This document shows positions 8,349 through 16,383 of a stretch of DNA of 64,000 nucleotides, piece by piece (position 1 is the first letter of the stretch; each line of letters starts with the position of its first letter). The notes under the pieces are model-generated. The model had not been told where the DNA came from and did not search any database. It was given only the letters and a program-made list of their open reading frames with translations. A program made the translations under genes and the position numbers. Source of the DNA: Salinarimonas sp. (GTDB lineage Bacteria > Pseudomonadota > Alphaproteobacteria > Rhizobiales > Beijerinckiaceae); assembly GCF_040111675.1 (NCBI RefSeq), contig NZ_CP157794.1, positions 3,865,501 through 3,929,500 of the forward strand, written 5' to 3'.

Positions 8349-9248
8349 ATGAGTGCTGATGTGACGTCCACCACCCGGATCACCCCGGATCCCGCCGACC
8401 CGCGGCTCACCCGAACCGTCTCCGGCGTCGACGAGACCGGCCGGCCCGTGGACACCGCCGTCGTCGTCGAGCGGGCGCTGACGCTCTACCTGAATTCCCA
8501 GGAGATCGTCACGATGATGACGATCGGCGACTATCCGGAATACCTGGCGCTCGGCTATCTGCTCAACCAGAACATGCTCAAGCCCGACGACGTCGTCACC
8601 GCGGTCGACTACGACGACGATCTCGAGGTCGTCGTGGTGCGCACCGAGCGCGAGACCAATTTCGAGGACAAGCTGAAGAAGCGCACGCAGACCTCCGGCT
8701 GCGCCCAGGGCACCACCTTCGGCGACCTGATGGAGGCGCTCGACGACATCGTGCTGCCGAAGGCGAGCCTGCGCACCTCCTGGCTCTACCGCCTCACCCA
8801 CGCCATCAACACGACGCCCTCGCTCTACCTGGAAGCGGGGGCGATCCACGGCTGCGTGCTCGCGCGCGGCGACGAGCCGCTGGTCTACATGGAGGACGTC
8901 GGGCGCCACAACGCGGTCGACAAGATCGCCGGCTGGATGTTCCGCCACGGCGAGACCGGCGCCGACAAGATCTTCTACACGACGGGGCGCCTCACCTCGG
9001 AGATGGTGATCAAGACCGTGCGCATGGGCATCCCGATCCTCGTCTCGCGCTCCGGCTTCACCGCCTGGGGCGTCGAGCTCGCCCGGCGCACGGGGCTCAC
9101 GCTCATCGGCCGCGCGCGCGGCAAGCGCTTCGTCGCGCTCTCGGGCGAGGAGCGGATCGTCTACGACCAGGACCTCTCCTACGTGGCCGACGAGAGCGCG
9201 AAGCACCGGCGCAAGGGATCGAAGGAGGGAGCGGGCGGCGATGAGTGA
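8349..9248 (+). CDS. fdhD: Formate dehydrogenase accessory sulfurtransferase FdhD (variant cysteine motif)
   Basis: A 299-aa FdhD homologue, which passes sulfur from a cysteine desulfurase to the molybdenum cofactor so that formate dehydrogenase becomes active. Conserved blocks include VGRHNAVDKIAGW, FYTTGRLTSEMV and the C-terminal SGFTAWGVELARRTGLTLIGRARG. The usual CxxC loop is here TSGCAQGTTFG with a single cysteine, C118. Another cysteine sits in IHGCVLARG. The gene overlaps mobA by 8 bp, so cofactor sulfuration and nucleotide attachment are co-produced. The formate dehydrogenase itself is 5 kb downstream. Confidence 0.93.
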   Translation: MSADVTSTTRITPDPADPRLTRTVSGVDETGRPVDTAVVVERALTLYLNSQEIVTMMTIGDYPEYLALGYLLNQNMLKPDDVVTAVDYDDDLEVVVVRTERETNFEDKLKKRTQTSGCAQGTTFGDLMEALDDIVLPKASLRTSWLYRLTHAINTTPSLYLEAGAIHGCVLARGDEPLVYMEDVGRHNAVDKIAGWMFRHGETGADKIFYTTGRLTSEMVIKTVRMGIPILVSRSGFTAWGVELARRTGLTLIGRARGKRFVALSGEERIVYDQDLSYVADESAKHRRKGSKEGAGGDE

Positions 9249-9873
9249 GGCGCATCCCCCCACGCTCGGCGTACTCCTCGCCGGCGGGCTCGCGCGGCGC
9301 ATGGGCGGCGGCGACAAGCCGCTGCGCACGATCGGCGGCAAGACCATCCTCGCCCGCGCCATCGAGCGGCTGGCGCCGCAATGCGACGCGCTCGTCCTCA
9401 ACGCCAACGGCGACCCGGCGCGGTTCGCGCAGACCGGGCTGCCGGTCGTGGCGGATACGGTCGAGGGCTTCGCGGGCCCGCTCGCGGGCGTGCTCGCCGG
9501 GCTCGACTGGGCGGCGCGGAACCGGCCCGACATCGCCTACGTCACGACGCTCGCGGCGGACACGCCCTTCGTCCCGCGCGATTTCGTCTCGCGCCTGCAC
9601 GCCGCCCGCGCGGCGGCGGGGACGCCGCTCGCCTGCGCCGAGAGCGACGGGCGCACCCATCCCACGAACGCGCTCTGGCGGGTGGATCTGCGCGAGGACC
9701 TGCGCCACGCGCTCGTCGTAAAGGACATGCGCAAGATCGACCGCTGGACCGCCCGCCACGGCGTCGCGCTGGCCGCCTGGCCGGCCACCCCGCTCGATCC
9801 GTTCTTCAACGCCAACACGCCCGAGGACGTGGCCGAGGCCGAGCGCCTCCTCGCGGAGCATGGCGAGGCGTGA
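9241..9873 (+). CDS. mobA: Molybdenum cofactor guanylyltransferase
   Basis: A 210-aa cytosolic enzyme that attaches GMP to Mo-molybdopterin, giving the bis-MGD cofactor used by formate dehydrogenase. The nucleotide-binding signature LAGGLARRMGGGDKPL is at residues 13-28, and the metal-binding AADTPFVP follows later. The ATG at 9241 overlaps the fdhD stop by 8 bp, implying translational coupling. The C-terminal NTPEDVAEAERLL is typical. Confidence 0.95.
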   Translation: MSEAHPPTLGVLLAGGLARRMGGGDKPLRTIGGKTILARAIERLAPQCDALVLNANGDPARFAQTGLPVVADTVEGFAGPLAGVLAGLDWAARNRPDIAYVTTLAADTPFVPRDFVSRLHAARAAAGTPLACAESDGRTHPTNALWRVDLREDLRHALVVKDMRKIDRWTARHGVALAAWPATPLDPFFNANTPEDVAEAERLLAEHGEA

Positions 9874-9895
9874 GGCGGATCGGCGCGGCGCGACG

Positions 9896-10753
9896 TCACC
9901 GCGAGGCCATGTCCACCGTCGCCCGGGTCTCGGCCAGGAACTCCCGCGCGATCTCCTTGCGGAAGCTCACGCCGAGCCGCGCGTCCGCCTTCGCGCGCAG
10001 GCTCCCGGCGATCTCGGCCTCGCCGAAGGGGCGGAACTCGGCGAGCTCCTCCGGCTGTCCGTCGCGGCCGCGATAGACGAGCGGGCCTTCCCTGGTGACG
10101 ACGATGTCGCCGCGGCGCAGCGTCATGTCGTGGCGGATGTCGAGCCGGTCGGCGACGCGGCGGTTCGGGCCCTGGCAGGAACAGGTGCCGTCGATCGCCG
10201 TCGTGTAGGCCTGCGCCATCGGCAGATCGGCGTAGCGCATGCCGTCTGCGGCCTTGGCCTCCTCGATCTCCTCGGCGCCGGGCGGGAGCACGAACAGCTT
10301 CGTCGGCGCCCCGGGGCAGCCCGCGTTGCAGGCGAGGTCGTGCAGCGGCAGGTCGCGCCGCGCGGCGAGATCGCCGACGGGGAAGTAGTAGCCGTCGCAC
10401 ATGCGCACGCAGTAGGTCCGCCCGCGGGACGAGGGGACGATTCGGCGCGCCTGGCGGGGCTCGGCCGCCGGGCGCGGCGTCGCCTGGCGCGGCTGCGGCG
10501 CAGGCCGGACGCGAGGCGCGGCGCGACGCTCGCCGCCGAAGATCCGCCCGAGCAGGCCCGGCGGCTCGGCGCGGCCCGGCTGCGTCGCCCGGCTGTCGGC
10601 GCGGAAGAACTCGATGGCGCCCGTCGCCTCCACGGCGGGGGGCACGGCGAGCGCGGCGACGAAGCCGCCGAGGACGAGGGCGCCGAACAGGCGTGCGACG
10701 CCGAGCGCGCGCGGCGGAGCGCCGGCGCGATCGCGAGGATCGTGGGAACTCAT
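9896..10753 (-). CDS. DUF2865 domain protein, secreted
   Basis: A 285-aa protein with an N-terminal hydrophobic segment (about residues 20-42, signal or anchor) and a Pro/Arg/Ala-rich linker. Its C-terminal half carries the cysteine-bearing motifs YCVRMCDGYYFPVG, HDLACNAGCPGAPTKLFVLPPG and DGTCSCQGP. That pattern is the DUF2865 family of Hyphomicrobiales, of unknown function and probably periplasmic with disulfides. The start at 10753 gives the shortest reasonable signal region; the frame stays open upstream without homology. It sits between the two cofactor gene pairs but has no evident link to them. Confidence 0.85.
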   Translation of the reverse strand: MSSHDPRDRAGAPPRALGVARLFGALVLGGFVAALAVPPAVEATGAIEFFRADSRATQPGRAEPPGLLGRIFGGERRAAPRVRPAPQPRQATPRPAAEPRQARRIVPSSRGRTYCVRMCDGYYFPVGDLAARRDLPLHDLACNAGCPGAPTKLFVLPPGAEEIEEAKAADGMRYADLPMAQAYTTAIDGTCSCQGPNRRVADRLDIRHDMTLRRGDIVVTREGPLVYRGRDGQPEELAEFRPFGEAEIAGSLRAKADARLGVSFRKEIAREFLAETRATVDMASR

Positions 10754-10921
10754 GAATGCTCTCCGAGGGCGTGAAACGCCCGTTTCGCGAGGCAATTCGC
10801 TTTTGTTGTTCGAGTTCCCGCGACCGCTGGCGCGAACGTCGGCGACGACGTGGCAAACGCTTGAAAGCGCTCGCGTTTCGCGGCATTGATAGAGAACCGG
10901 AATCCTGGGAGGAAAACCCCG

Positions 10922-11098
10922 ATGAAAGCCTTCGTCGCCTCGCTCGTCGTGGCGCTCGCCGTCGCCGTCGGCGCGGCCTACCTGCTCGAGAGCACCTATC
11001 AGTCCACCGCCGCCGACGCCTATGCGACGACCGGCGCCCGCGTGGGCGACCCCGGCCACAACCTCGTCGGCTCGGACTGGTATTCCTCGCGCAGCTGA
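10922..11098 (+). CDS. Small single-span membrane or secreted protein
   Basis: A 58-aa protein. The N-terminal hydrophobic helix KAFVASLVVALAVAVGAAYL is followed by a short polar tail ending GDPGHNLVGSDWYSSRS. TGGGAGGAAAACCCCG gives a strong ribosome-binding site before the ATG at 10922. The pattern of a helix plus short conserved tail is known from hypothetical small proteins of this order. No function can be assigned. Confidence 0.7.
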   Translation: MKAFVASLVVALAVAVGAAYLLESTYQSTAADAYATTGARVGDPGHNLVGSDWYSSRS

Positions 11099-11131
11099 AC
11101 GACTTGAAGCGGTCCGCGGCTCGCGTGGAGC

Positions 11132-11305
11132 TGTCATCCCGGACGCCGAAGGCGATCCGGGACCCATATCCTCGACGTCGGCCTCGAGCGCGCATGTCGC
11201 GCTCGTCGCACACCGGTTCGACGTGTCGGTGTGACGCAGCCTGAAGGCTGCGAAATCAGGTCGGCGGGTATGGGTCCCGGGTCCGCTCCGCGGCCCGGGA
11301 TGACA
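11132..11305. repeat. Palindromic intergenic repeat, family B, copy 1
   Basis: A 174-bp element bounded by TGTCATCCCGG and the complementary CCGGGATGACA. Inside is a small hairpin GCAGCCTGAAGGCTGC that is shared exactly with copy 2 at 43592-43772. The outer arms pair over roughly 20 bp with mismatches. It occupies the gap between the 58-aa gene and the end of moeA. Confidence 0.85.
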
Positions 11306-11323
11306 GACAGGGTGCAGGACGTC

Positions 11324-12577
11324 TCACACGAGCGCCGCGTAGGGCAGGAACGCCACCGTGTCGCCCTCGGCGACGCGCGTGACCTCCTCCGGCAGCTCGA
11401 CGAGACCCGCCGTCTGCGTCAGCGACGTGATCACCCCCGCGCCCTCGCGGGGGTGCTTGCGGGCGAGGAGGCCGCCCGCCCCGTCCGGCGCGAGCGCGCA
11501 GCGCACGTATTCGCGCCGGCCTTCCTTCTTCTTGTACGCGAAGCCGGCGCGCACCGGGAACGACACCGGCCGCCGCCAGGTCTCCCCCGCAAGCCGCGCG
11601 ATCAGCGGCCGGGCCAGCATGGCGAAGGTCACGAACACCGCCGCCGGGTTCCCCGGCAGGCCGATGAAGGCCTTGCCCTTCACCACGCCGAGCGCCACCG
11701 GCCGGCCGGGCTTGATGCCCACCCGCCAGAAGGTGAGCGCGCCGGCCGCCTCCACCGCCGCCTTGACGTGATCCTCCTCCCCGGTCGAGACGCCGCCGGA
11801 CGTGATCAGCATGTCGACGCGCTCGGCCGCATCGGCCAGCGCGGCCGCGACCGCCTCGCGCCGGTCCGGCAGGATGCCGAGATCGCGCACGACGCAGCCG
11901 GCGCGGCGCGCGAGCGAAATCAGCATGAAGCGGTTGGCGTCATAGAGCTTGGCCGGCCCGAGCGCCCGGCCCGGCCCGACGAGCTCGTCGCCCGTGGAGA
12001 ACACGCCCACCGTCAACGGCGCGCGCACGGGGATCTCGGGAAGGCCCAGCGCGGCGAGGAGCGCGAGGTCGCGCGGGGTGAGCCGGTGGCCCGCCGGCAG
12101 GGCGAGCGCGCCGGCCTCGAGATCCTCGCCGGCGGGACGGGCGTTGGCGCCGGGCTTCAGGCCGGCGGGGAGGACGACGTCGCCCTCCTCGCGCACGGCG
12201 TCCTCCTGCATGTAGACCGTGTCGAAACCCTCGGGCATGGCCGCGCCGGTGAAGATGCGCAGCGCCACGCGCTCCGCAGCGTCGGCGGCCGGAGCCGCGC
12301 CCGCCGCCAGCCGCCCGGAGACGGGAAGGCGCGTCTCGCCGCCCGGCGTGAGGTCGGCGTGGCGGACCGCGTAGCCGTCGACGGCCGAGTTGAAGAAGGG
12401 TGGCAGCGGGATCGGCGCCGTGACGTCGTCCGCGAGCACGCGTCCGTCCGCCTCGGCGAGCGGCGCGTGCTCCACCGCCGTCACCGGCGCGATCCGCTCG
12501 GCGATGAGCGCGAGCGCCTCGTCGACCCGCATCAGGGCGCCGCCGAAGGCGAAGCAATCGTTCGAGAGCTGGGCCAT
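11324..12577 (-). CDS. moeA: Molybdopterin molybdenumtransferase
   Basis: A 417-aa MoeA, which inserts molybdate into adenylylated molybdopterin. Recognisable blocks are PPFFNSAVDGYAVR, RIFTGAAMPEGFDTVYMQED, FSTGDELVGPG, LITSGGVSTGEEDHVK, IKPGRPVALG and FIGLPGNPAAVFVTF. The start at 12577 has RBS-like GGAGACCGG upstream. It is the downstream member of a mobB-moeA pair on the minus strand, with 13 bp between them. Together with fdhD-mobA it supplies the cofactor for FdhA, and for SoxC after a different maturation. Confidence 0.96.
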   Translation of the reverse strand: MAQLSNDCFAFGGALMRVDEALALIAERIAPVTAVEHAPLAEADGRVLADDVTAPIPLPPFFNSAVDGYAVRHADLTPGGETRLPVSGRLAAGAAPAADAAERVALRIFTGAAMPEGFDTVYMQEDAVREEGDVVLPAGLKPGANARPAGEDLEAGALALPAGHRLTPRDLALLAALGLPEIPVRAPLTVGVFSTGDELVGPGRALGPAKLYDANRFMLISLARRAGCVVRDLGILPDRREAVAAALADAAERVDMLITSGGVSTGEEDHVKAAVEAAGALTFWRVGIKPGRPVALGVVKGKAFIGLPGNPAAVFVTFAMLARPLIARLAGETWRRPVSFPVRAGFAYKKKEGRREYVRCALAPDGAGGLLARKHPREGAGVITSLTQTAGLVELPEEVTRVAEGDTVAFLPYAALV

Positions 12578-12590
12578 CGTCCGGTCTCCT

Positions 12591-13154
12591 TCAGCCGCGC
12601 GCCGGCCTGAGCCGCGCCGGCGAAGGCGTGCGCGCGAGCTCCGCGAGGAGCGTGTCGCGCGCGACCGCCTCGCGCAAGGCGGCGTCCGCGATGGCCTCGA
12701 CGTCGTCGAGAGCGATCACCGGAACCGGCGCGGCGGGAACGGGGACGTCGCTCGCGAGGAGGCGCACGTTCGGCGCCGTGTCGTACAGATGCGGCTTGCC
12801 GTTCGCTTCGCGGAACACCTCGATCTTCGGATGCGGCCAGGCCTTGAACCCCTCGACGATCACGAGGTCGACCGGCGAGAGCCGCGCGAGGAGCGCGCCG
12901 AGCGGCGGCTCCTCCTCGCCCGGGCCGTATTCGCGCATCAGCGCGAAGCGCCGCGCGGACGCGACCAGCACCTCCCGCGCGCCGGCCTCGCGGTGGGTGT
13001 GGCTGTCCTTGCCGGGCCGGTCGACATCGAAGGCGTGGTGCGCGTGCTTGAGGGTCGAGACCTCGACCCCGCGCGCCACCAGGGCGGGGATGAGCCTGGC
13101 GAGAAGCGTCGTCTTGCCCGCGCCGCTCCAGCCGGCGAGCCCGATCACGCGCAT
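12591..13154 (-). CDS. mobB: Molybdopterin-guanine dinucleotide biosynthesis adaptor protein
   Basis: A 187-aa P-loop GTPase with the Walker A motif GWSGAGKTT at residues 8-16, followed by the family motifs STLKHAHHAFDVDRPGKDSHTHREAGA and VDLVIVEGFKAWPHPKIEV. MobB assists MobA in MGD synthesis but is not essential in Escherichia coli. It begins 133 bp from the divergent antitoxin gene and precedes moeA. Confidence 0.94.
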   Translation of the reverse strand: MRVIGLAGWSGAGKTTLLARLIPALVARGVEVSTLKHAHHAFDVDRPGKDSHTHREAGAREVLVASARRFALMREYGPGEEEPPLGALLARLSPVDLVIVEGFKAWPHPKIEVFREANGKPHLYDTAPNVRLLASDVPVPAAPVPVIALDDVEAIADAALREAVARDTLLAELARTPSPARLRPARG

Positions 13155-13232
13155 GGGGGAACCTCGTTGACGTCGGGGAGGACGGTTCTAGCGCGGCGCG
13201 GGGCGGATGTAACGGGGTTTGCGCGGCGGCGT

Positions 13233-13276
13233 CTTGTCGGATGTCCGAATTCGGACCATATTCGGATCAGGACAAG
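13233..13276. promoter_or_regulatory. Palindromic operator of the Xre/RES toxin-antitoxin operon
   Basis: The centre is a perfect 14-bp palindrome, GTCCGAATTCGGAC (13243-13256). It is framed by CTTGTC (13233-13238) and GACAAG (13271-13276), another exact inverted pair. The half-site TCGGA recurs at 13237, 13251 and 13263. It lies just ahead of the antitoxin start at 13288. Antitoxins of this family normally repress their own operon, so this is the likely binding site; that assignment is an inference. Confidence 0.75.
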
Positions 13277-13287
13277 AGGAGCGTTTC

Positions 13288-13815
13288 ATGCCGAACGCCA
13301 GCCCGGAGCGCCGCCCCGCCGCCGCCGCGGGACCGCAGCTCGTGAACCCGGCTTTGTTCAGCAGCGCCGAGCGCCGCCGGCTGAGTGGGCCGGGCCTGCG
13401 CACCTTCCTCGCGGTGGCGGATCTCTGGCGGATGACTGAGGAAGAGCGGCTGCGCGTGCTGGGCTCGCCGTCCCGCTCGACCTATCACGGCTGGGCCAAG
13501 GCCGTGCGCGAGCACCGGGACGTCACCCTCGACCTCGACACGCTGACCCGGATCTCGGCCTTTCTCGGCATCTACCAGGCGCTCTCGATCCTCGAGGGCG
13601 ACGAGGCGGCGGGCCTGCAATGGCTGCGTTCGCCGCACGGCGCGCCGGTCTTCGCGGGACGCCCTCCGATGGCGCTCGTCACCGACGGCTCGCAGGACGC
13701 GCTCCTGACCGTGCGCCGCTTCCTCGACGCCGCGCGCGGCGGGATCTACATGCCGCCCAACGCCGTGGACGAGGGCTTCACGCCCTACGAGGATGGCGAC
13801 ATCGACCTCTCATGA
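13288..13815 (+). CDS. Xre/MbcA/ParS-type antitoxin
   Basis: A 175-aa antitoxin of the Xre-MbcA-ParS group. It has an N-terminal HTH-like region (LRVLGSPSRSTYHGWAK) and a C-terminal MbcA/ParS toxin-binding domain with GDEAAGLQWLRSPHGAPVFAGRPPM-type residues and the typical SQDALLTVRRFLDAARGG end. The ATG at 13288 follows AAGAGGAG. Its stop overlaps the toxin start (ATGA at 13812-13815), a classic coupled pair. It would neutralise the RES toxin and bind the palindromic operator upstream. Confidence 0.88.
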   Translation: MPNASPERRPAAAAGPQLVNPALFSSAERRRLSGPGLRTFLAVADLWRMTEEERLRVLGSPSRSTYHGWAKAVREHRDVTLDLDTLTRISAFLGIYQALSILEGDEAAGLQWLRSPHGAPVFAGRPPMALVTDGSQDALLTVRRFLDAARGGIYMPPNAVDEGFTPYEDGDIDLS

Positions 13816-14483
13816 CGCATGTCCGCGCCCCGGCGCCGAGGCCGAGCCATCGCCTGATCCCTTCGCGCTTTCCGCCGATCGCCCTGTTCGAGCGTGTCGC
13901 GACGGCGGCGGATCTCGAAGCGGTGATGGAGCTCGTCGGCTGGACCAACGACCGCCTCGTCGCACATCGCGTGGCCCGCCTGCCGCGGGACGAATGGGTC
14001 TACGGCCGGCCGAACGCCAGTATCGTCATGGCCTCCTTCCTCCACGTCGCGCCGGGCGGCAGCCGCTTCAACGGCCCCGACCTCGGGGCCTGGTACGCGG
14101 CGGCCGCGATCCGCACGGCGGTGGCGGAGGTGGGCCATCACCTGCGCCGCGAGGCGGCGGCGCGCGGCGAGCCCTCGCTCACGCGGGTCTTCCGCGCCTA
14201 CGAGGCGACGCTCCAGGGCGCTTACGTCGACATCCGCGGGCAGGCGGCGGAGCGGCCCGATCTCTACGCCGGCACGAGCACCGCCGCGGCGCAGTCCTTC
14301 GGCGAGGGACTGCGCGCGGCTGGCGAGGACGGCATCCTCTACGACAGCCTGCGCCACGCAGGCGGCGAGAACGTCGCGGCGTATCGCCCGAGCAGGATCC
14401 GGGACGTCGTCCAGGCGGACCACTGGGAGATCATCGTCCGGGCCGGAGAGAAACGCATCGCCGCTCGTCGGCTGCGGGGGTGA
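13812..14483 (+). CDS. RES-domain toxin (NAD+-depleting)
   Basis: A 223-aa RES-domain protein. Characterised members, such as MbcT and the Pseudomonas Res toxins, degrade NAD+. The family triad is visible: Arg in GSRFNGPDLGAWYAA, Glu in TAVAEVGHHLRR, and Ser in GILYDSLRHAGGENVAAYRP. The gene starts inside the antitoxin stop codon. No truncation is seen, so the module looks intact. Confidence 0.9.
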   Translation: MTHVRAPAPRPSHRLIPSRFPPIALFERVATAADLEAVMELVGWTNDRLVAHRVARLPRDEWVYGRPNASIVMASFLHVAPGGSRFNGPDLGAWYAAAAIRTAVAEVGHHLRREAAARGEPSLTRVFRAYEATLQGAYVDIRGQAAERPDLYAGTSTAAAQSFGEGLRAAGEDGILYDSLRHAGGENVAAYRPSRIRDVVQADHWEIIVRAGEKRIAARRLRG

Positions 14484-14602
14484 AGGCGATGGGCATTCGC
14501 ATTCGGCGTGCGAAGGCGCTCTGTGGAACGGTCGCGAGCGTCGGCCATGGAGCGCCGATAATTCCCTCTCCCCTGCGGGGAGGTCTCGGCGCGCAAAAGG
14601 AA

Positions 14603-14628
14603 AGGGCGCGGGGTCTCCCCCGCGCCCT
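14603..14628 (-). terminator. Rho-independent terminator of the fdh operon
   Basis: A perfect 11-bp stem, AGGGCGCGGGG (14603-14613) against CCCCGCGCCCT (14618-14628), with a four-base loop. Read on the minus strand it is followed by TTTCCTTTT. It lies 24 bp beyond the fdhC stop codon, as expected for the end of this long minus-strand operon. Confidence 0.85.
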
Positions 14629-14651
14629 CGTGAACCAAGTGGACGAGCCGA

Positions 14652-15689
14652 TCACTCGGCCGGCTGCGGCGCCGGCGTCGCGCGCCCGCCGGCTGCGGCC
14701 TGCTTGCGGCGGGCCTCCTCGGCCCAGAGCGAGTGGTGCTCCTTCGCCCAATTGTAGTCGACCTCGCCGGAGCCCATGGCGTCGAAGGCGCCCTGCATGC
14801 CCACCGAGCCGATGTAGATGTGGCCGACCATGATGGCGACCAGCACCGCGGCGACGATGCCGTGGATGATCTGCATCAGCTGCCAGTCGGCATAGCCGCC
14901 GGCGAGCCAGGGGAAGAGCAGGAACACGCCGGTGACGGAGAGCGCCGCGCCGCCGATGATCACGGACCAGAAGATCCCCTTCTGGCCGGCGTTGAACTTC
15001 TTCGCCGGCGGATGGACGCCCTTCGAGAACAGGCCGCCGCCCGCCTTCAGCCACGCGACGTCCGTGCCGTTGGGGATGTTGTCCTTGATCCAGACGACGA
15101 GCATGAAGACGAGGCCGGCCATGAACGGCCAGGCGAGATAATTGTGGGCGTACTTGCCCCACTGCGTCGCCGCGGCGAAGGTCTCCGGCCCGAACAGCGG
15201 CAGGAGCACGTGACGACCGAAGACGAGGTTGAGCCCCGTCAGCGCGAGCACCAGGAACGAGCCGGCGGTGAGCCAGTGCACGAAGCGCTCGAAGCCGTTG
15301 AAGCGCAGGATCTTGATTCCCGACAGGCCGGAATCGATCGTGATCTTGCCGCGCACGGCGTAGAAGGCGACGACGACGGCGAGCATGCCGAGGAGCGCGA
15401 TCGCCGTGATCCAAAGCATCGTGCCCTGGTGGAAGGCGCGCCAGTCCTGGCCGCCGGGCTTGATCAGGCCCGTCGCCGCCTGATCCGGAATCGAGACGCG
15501 CCCGGCGATCTCGCCGCCCGGCTGGAGCGCCTGGAGGAGCTGCTCCTCCGTGACCGCGTCGGCGGTCGGATTGACGGTTTGCGCCGAGACCGTCTCGGGG
15601 GCCGCGAGGGCGGCGAGGCCGAGAAGCGCGATCGCCGCGAGGGCGGCGCGCCCGGTCTTAACGGCTGAGGTGAGGCTCGCGCGGAGCAT
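14652..15689 (-). CDS. fdhC: Formate dehydrogenase gamma subunit, cytochrome b556
   Basis: A 345-aa membrane subunit that anchors the periplasmic formate dehydrogenase and passes electrons to quinone. An N-terminal signal-like segment ending at VSAQ is followed by four membrane helices. Haem-ligand histidines lie in ERFVHWLTAGS, WGKYAHNYLAWP and IIHGIVAAVLVAIMVGHIYIGS. The extended N-terminal region, with a first helix before the core, is typical of the Fdh3/FdoI-like gamma subunits of this order. It is the last gene of fdhABC. Confidence 0.93.
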   Translation of the reverse strand: MLRASLTSAVKTGRAALAAIALLGLAALAAPETVSAQTVNPTADAVTEEQLLQALQPGGEIAGRVSIPDQAATGLIKPGGQDWRAFHQGTMLWITAIALLGMLAVVVAFYAVRGKITIDSGLSGIKILRFNGFERFVHWLTAGSFLVLALTGLNLVFGRHVLLPLFGPETFAAATQWGKYAHNYLAWPFMAGLVFMLVVWIKDNIPNGTDVAWLKAGGGLFSKGVHPPAKKFNAGQKGIFWSVIIGGAALSVTGVFLLFPWLAGGYADWQLMQIIHGIVAAVLVAIMVGHIYIGSVGMQGAFDAMGSGEVDYNWAKEHHSLWAEEARRKQAAAGGRATPAPQPAE

Positions 15690-15770
15690 GGGGTCGTCCT
15701 TCCCTGAACCTGTGAATACGAGGCGGTCCGGCGGCGAGGCCTCGCCCCGCCGCCTTCGTCGAGCCGCGCC

Positions 15771-16367
15771 TCAGATCGCGACCGTCTCCTTGTAGGCCGT
15801 CTGCCAGCCCCAGGCGCCCGAGCCGTAGCCGCGCGTGACCACGCGCTCGCGGTAGATCTCGGCGATGATCTCGCCGTCGCCGGCGAGCAGCGCCTTGGTC
15901 GAGCACATCTCCGCGCAGATCGGCAGCTTGCCCTCGGCGAGACGATTGGCGCCGTACTTCTCGTACTCCGCCATCGTGATGTCCGCCTCGGGGCCGCCCG
16001 CGCAATAGGTGCACTTGTCCATCTTGCCGCGCGAGCCGAAATTGCCGACGCGCGGGTATTGCGGCGCGCCGAACGGGCAGGCGTAGAAGCAGTAGCCGCA
16101 GCCGATGCACAGGTCCTTCGAGTGCAGCACGACGGCGTCCACCGTCGTGTAGAAGCAGTCGACCGGGCACACGGCGGCGCAGGGCGCGTCCGTGCAATGC
16201 ATGCAGGCCATGGAGATCGAGCGCTCGCCGGGCGCGCCGTCGTTGATGGTGACGACGCGACGGCGGTTGATGCCCCACGGCACCTCGTGCTCGTTCTTGC
16301 AGGCGGTGACGCAGGCGTTGCACTCGATGCACCGGTCCGCGTCGCAGAGGAACTTCATCCGAGCCAT
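15771..16367 (-). CDS. fdhB: Formate dehydrogenase beta subunit, iron-sulfur
   Basis: A 198-aa subunit with four cysteine clusters for four [4Fe-4S] centres: CIECNACVTACK, CMHCTDAPCAAVCP, CIGCGYCFYACP with GAPQYP, and CTYC...CAEMC. It relays electrons from FdhA to the cytochrome b subunit. It lacks the long C-terminal membrane anchor of Escherichia coli FdnH, as in other alphaproteobacterial Fdh3-type enzymes. It begins 16 bp after fdhA and precedes fdhC. Confidence 0.95.
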   Translation of the reverse strand: MARMKFLCDADRCIECNACVTACKNEHEVPWGINRRRVVTINDGAPGERSISMACMHCTDAPCAAVCPVDCFYTTVDAVVLHSKDLCIGCGYCFYACPFGAPQYPRVGNFGSRGKMDKCTYCAGGPEADITMAEYEKYGANRLAEGKLPICAEMCSTKALLAGDGEIIAEIYRERVVTRGYGSGAWGWQTAYKETVAI

Positions 16368-16383
16368 TGTCGATATCCTCCGA

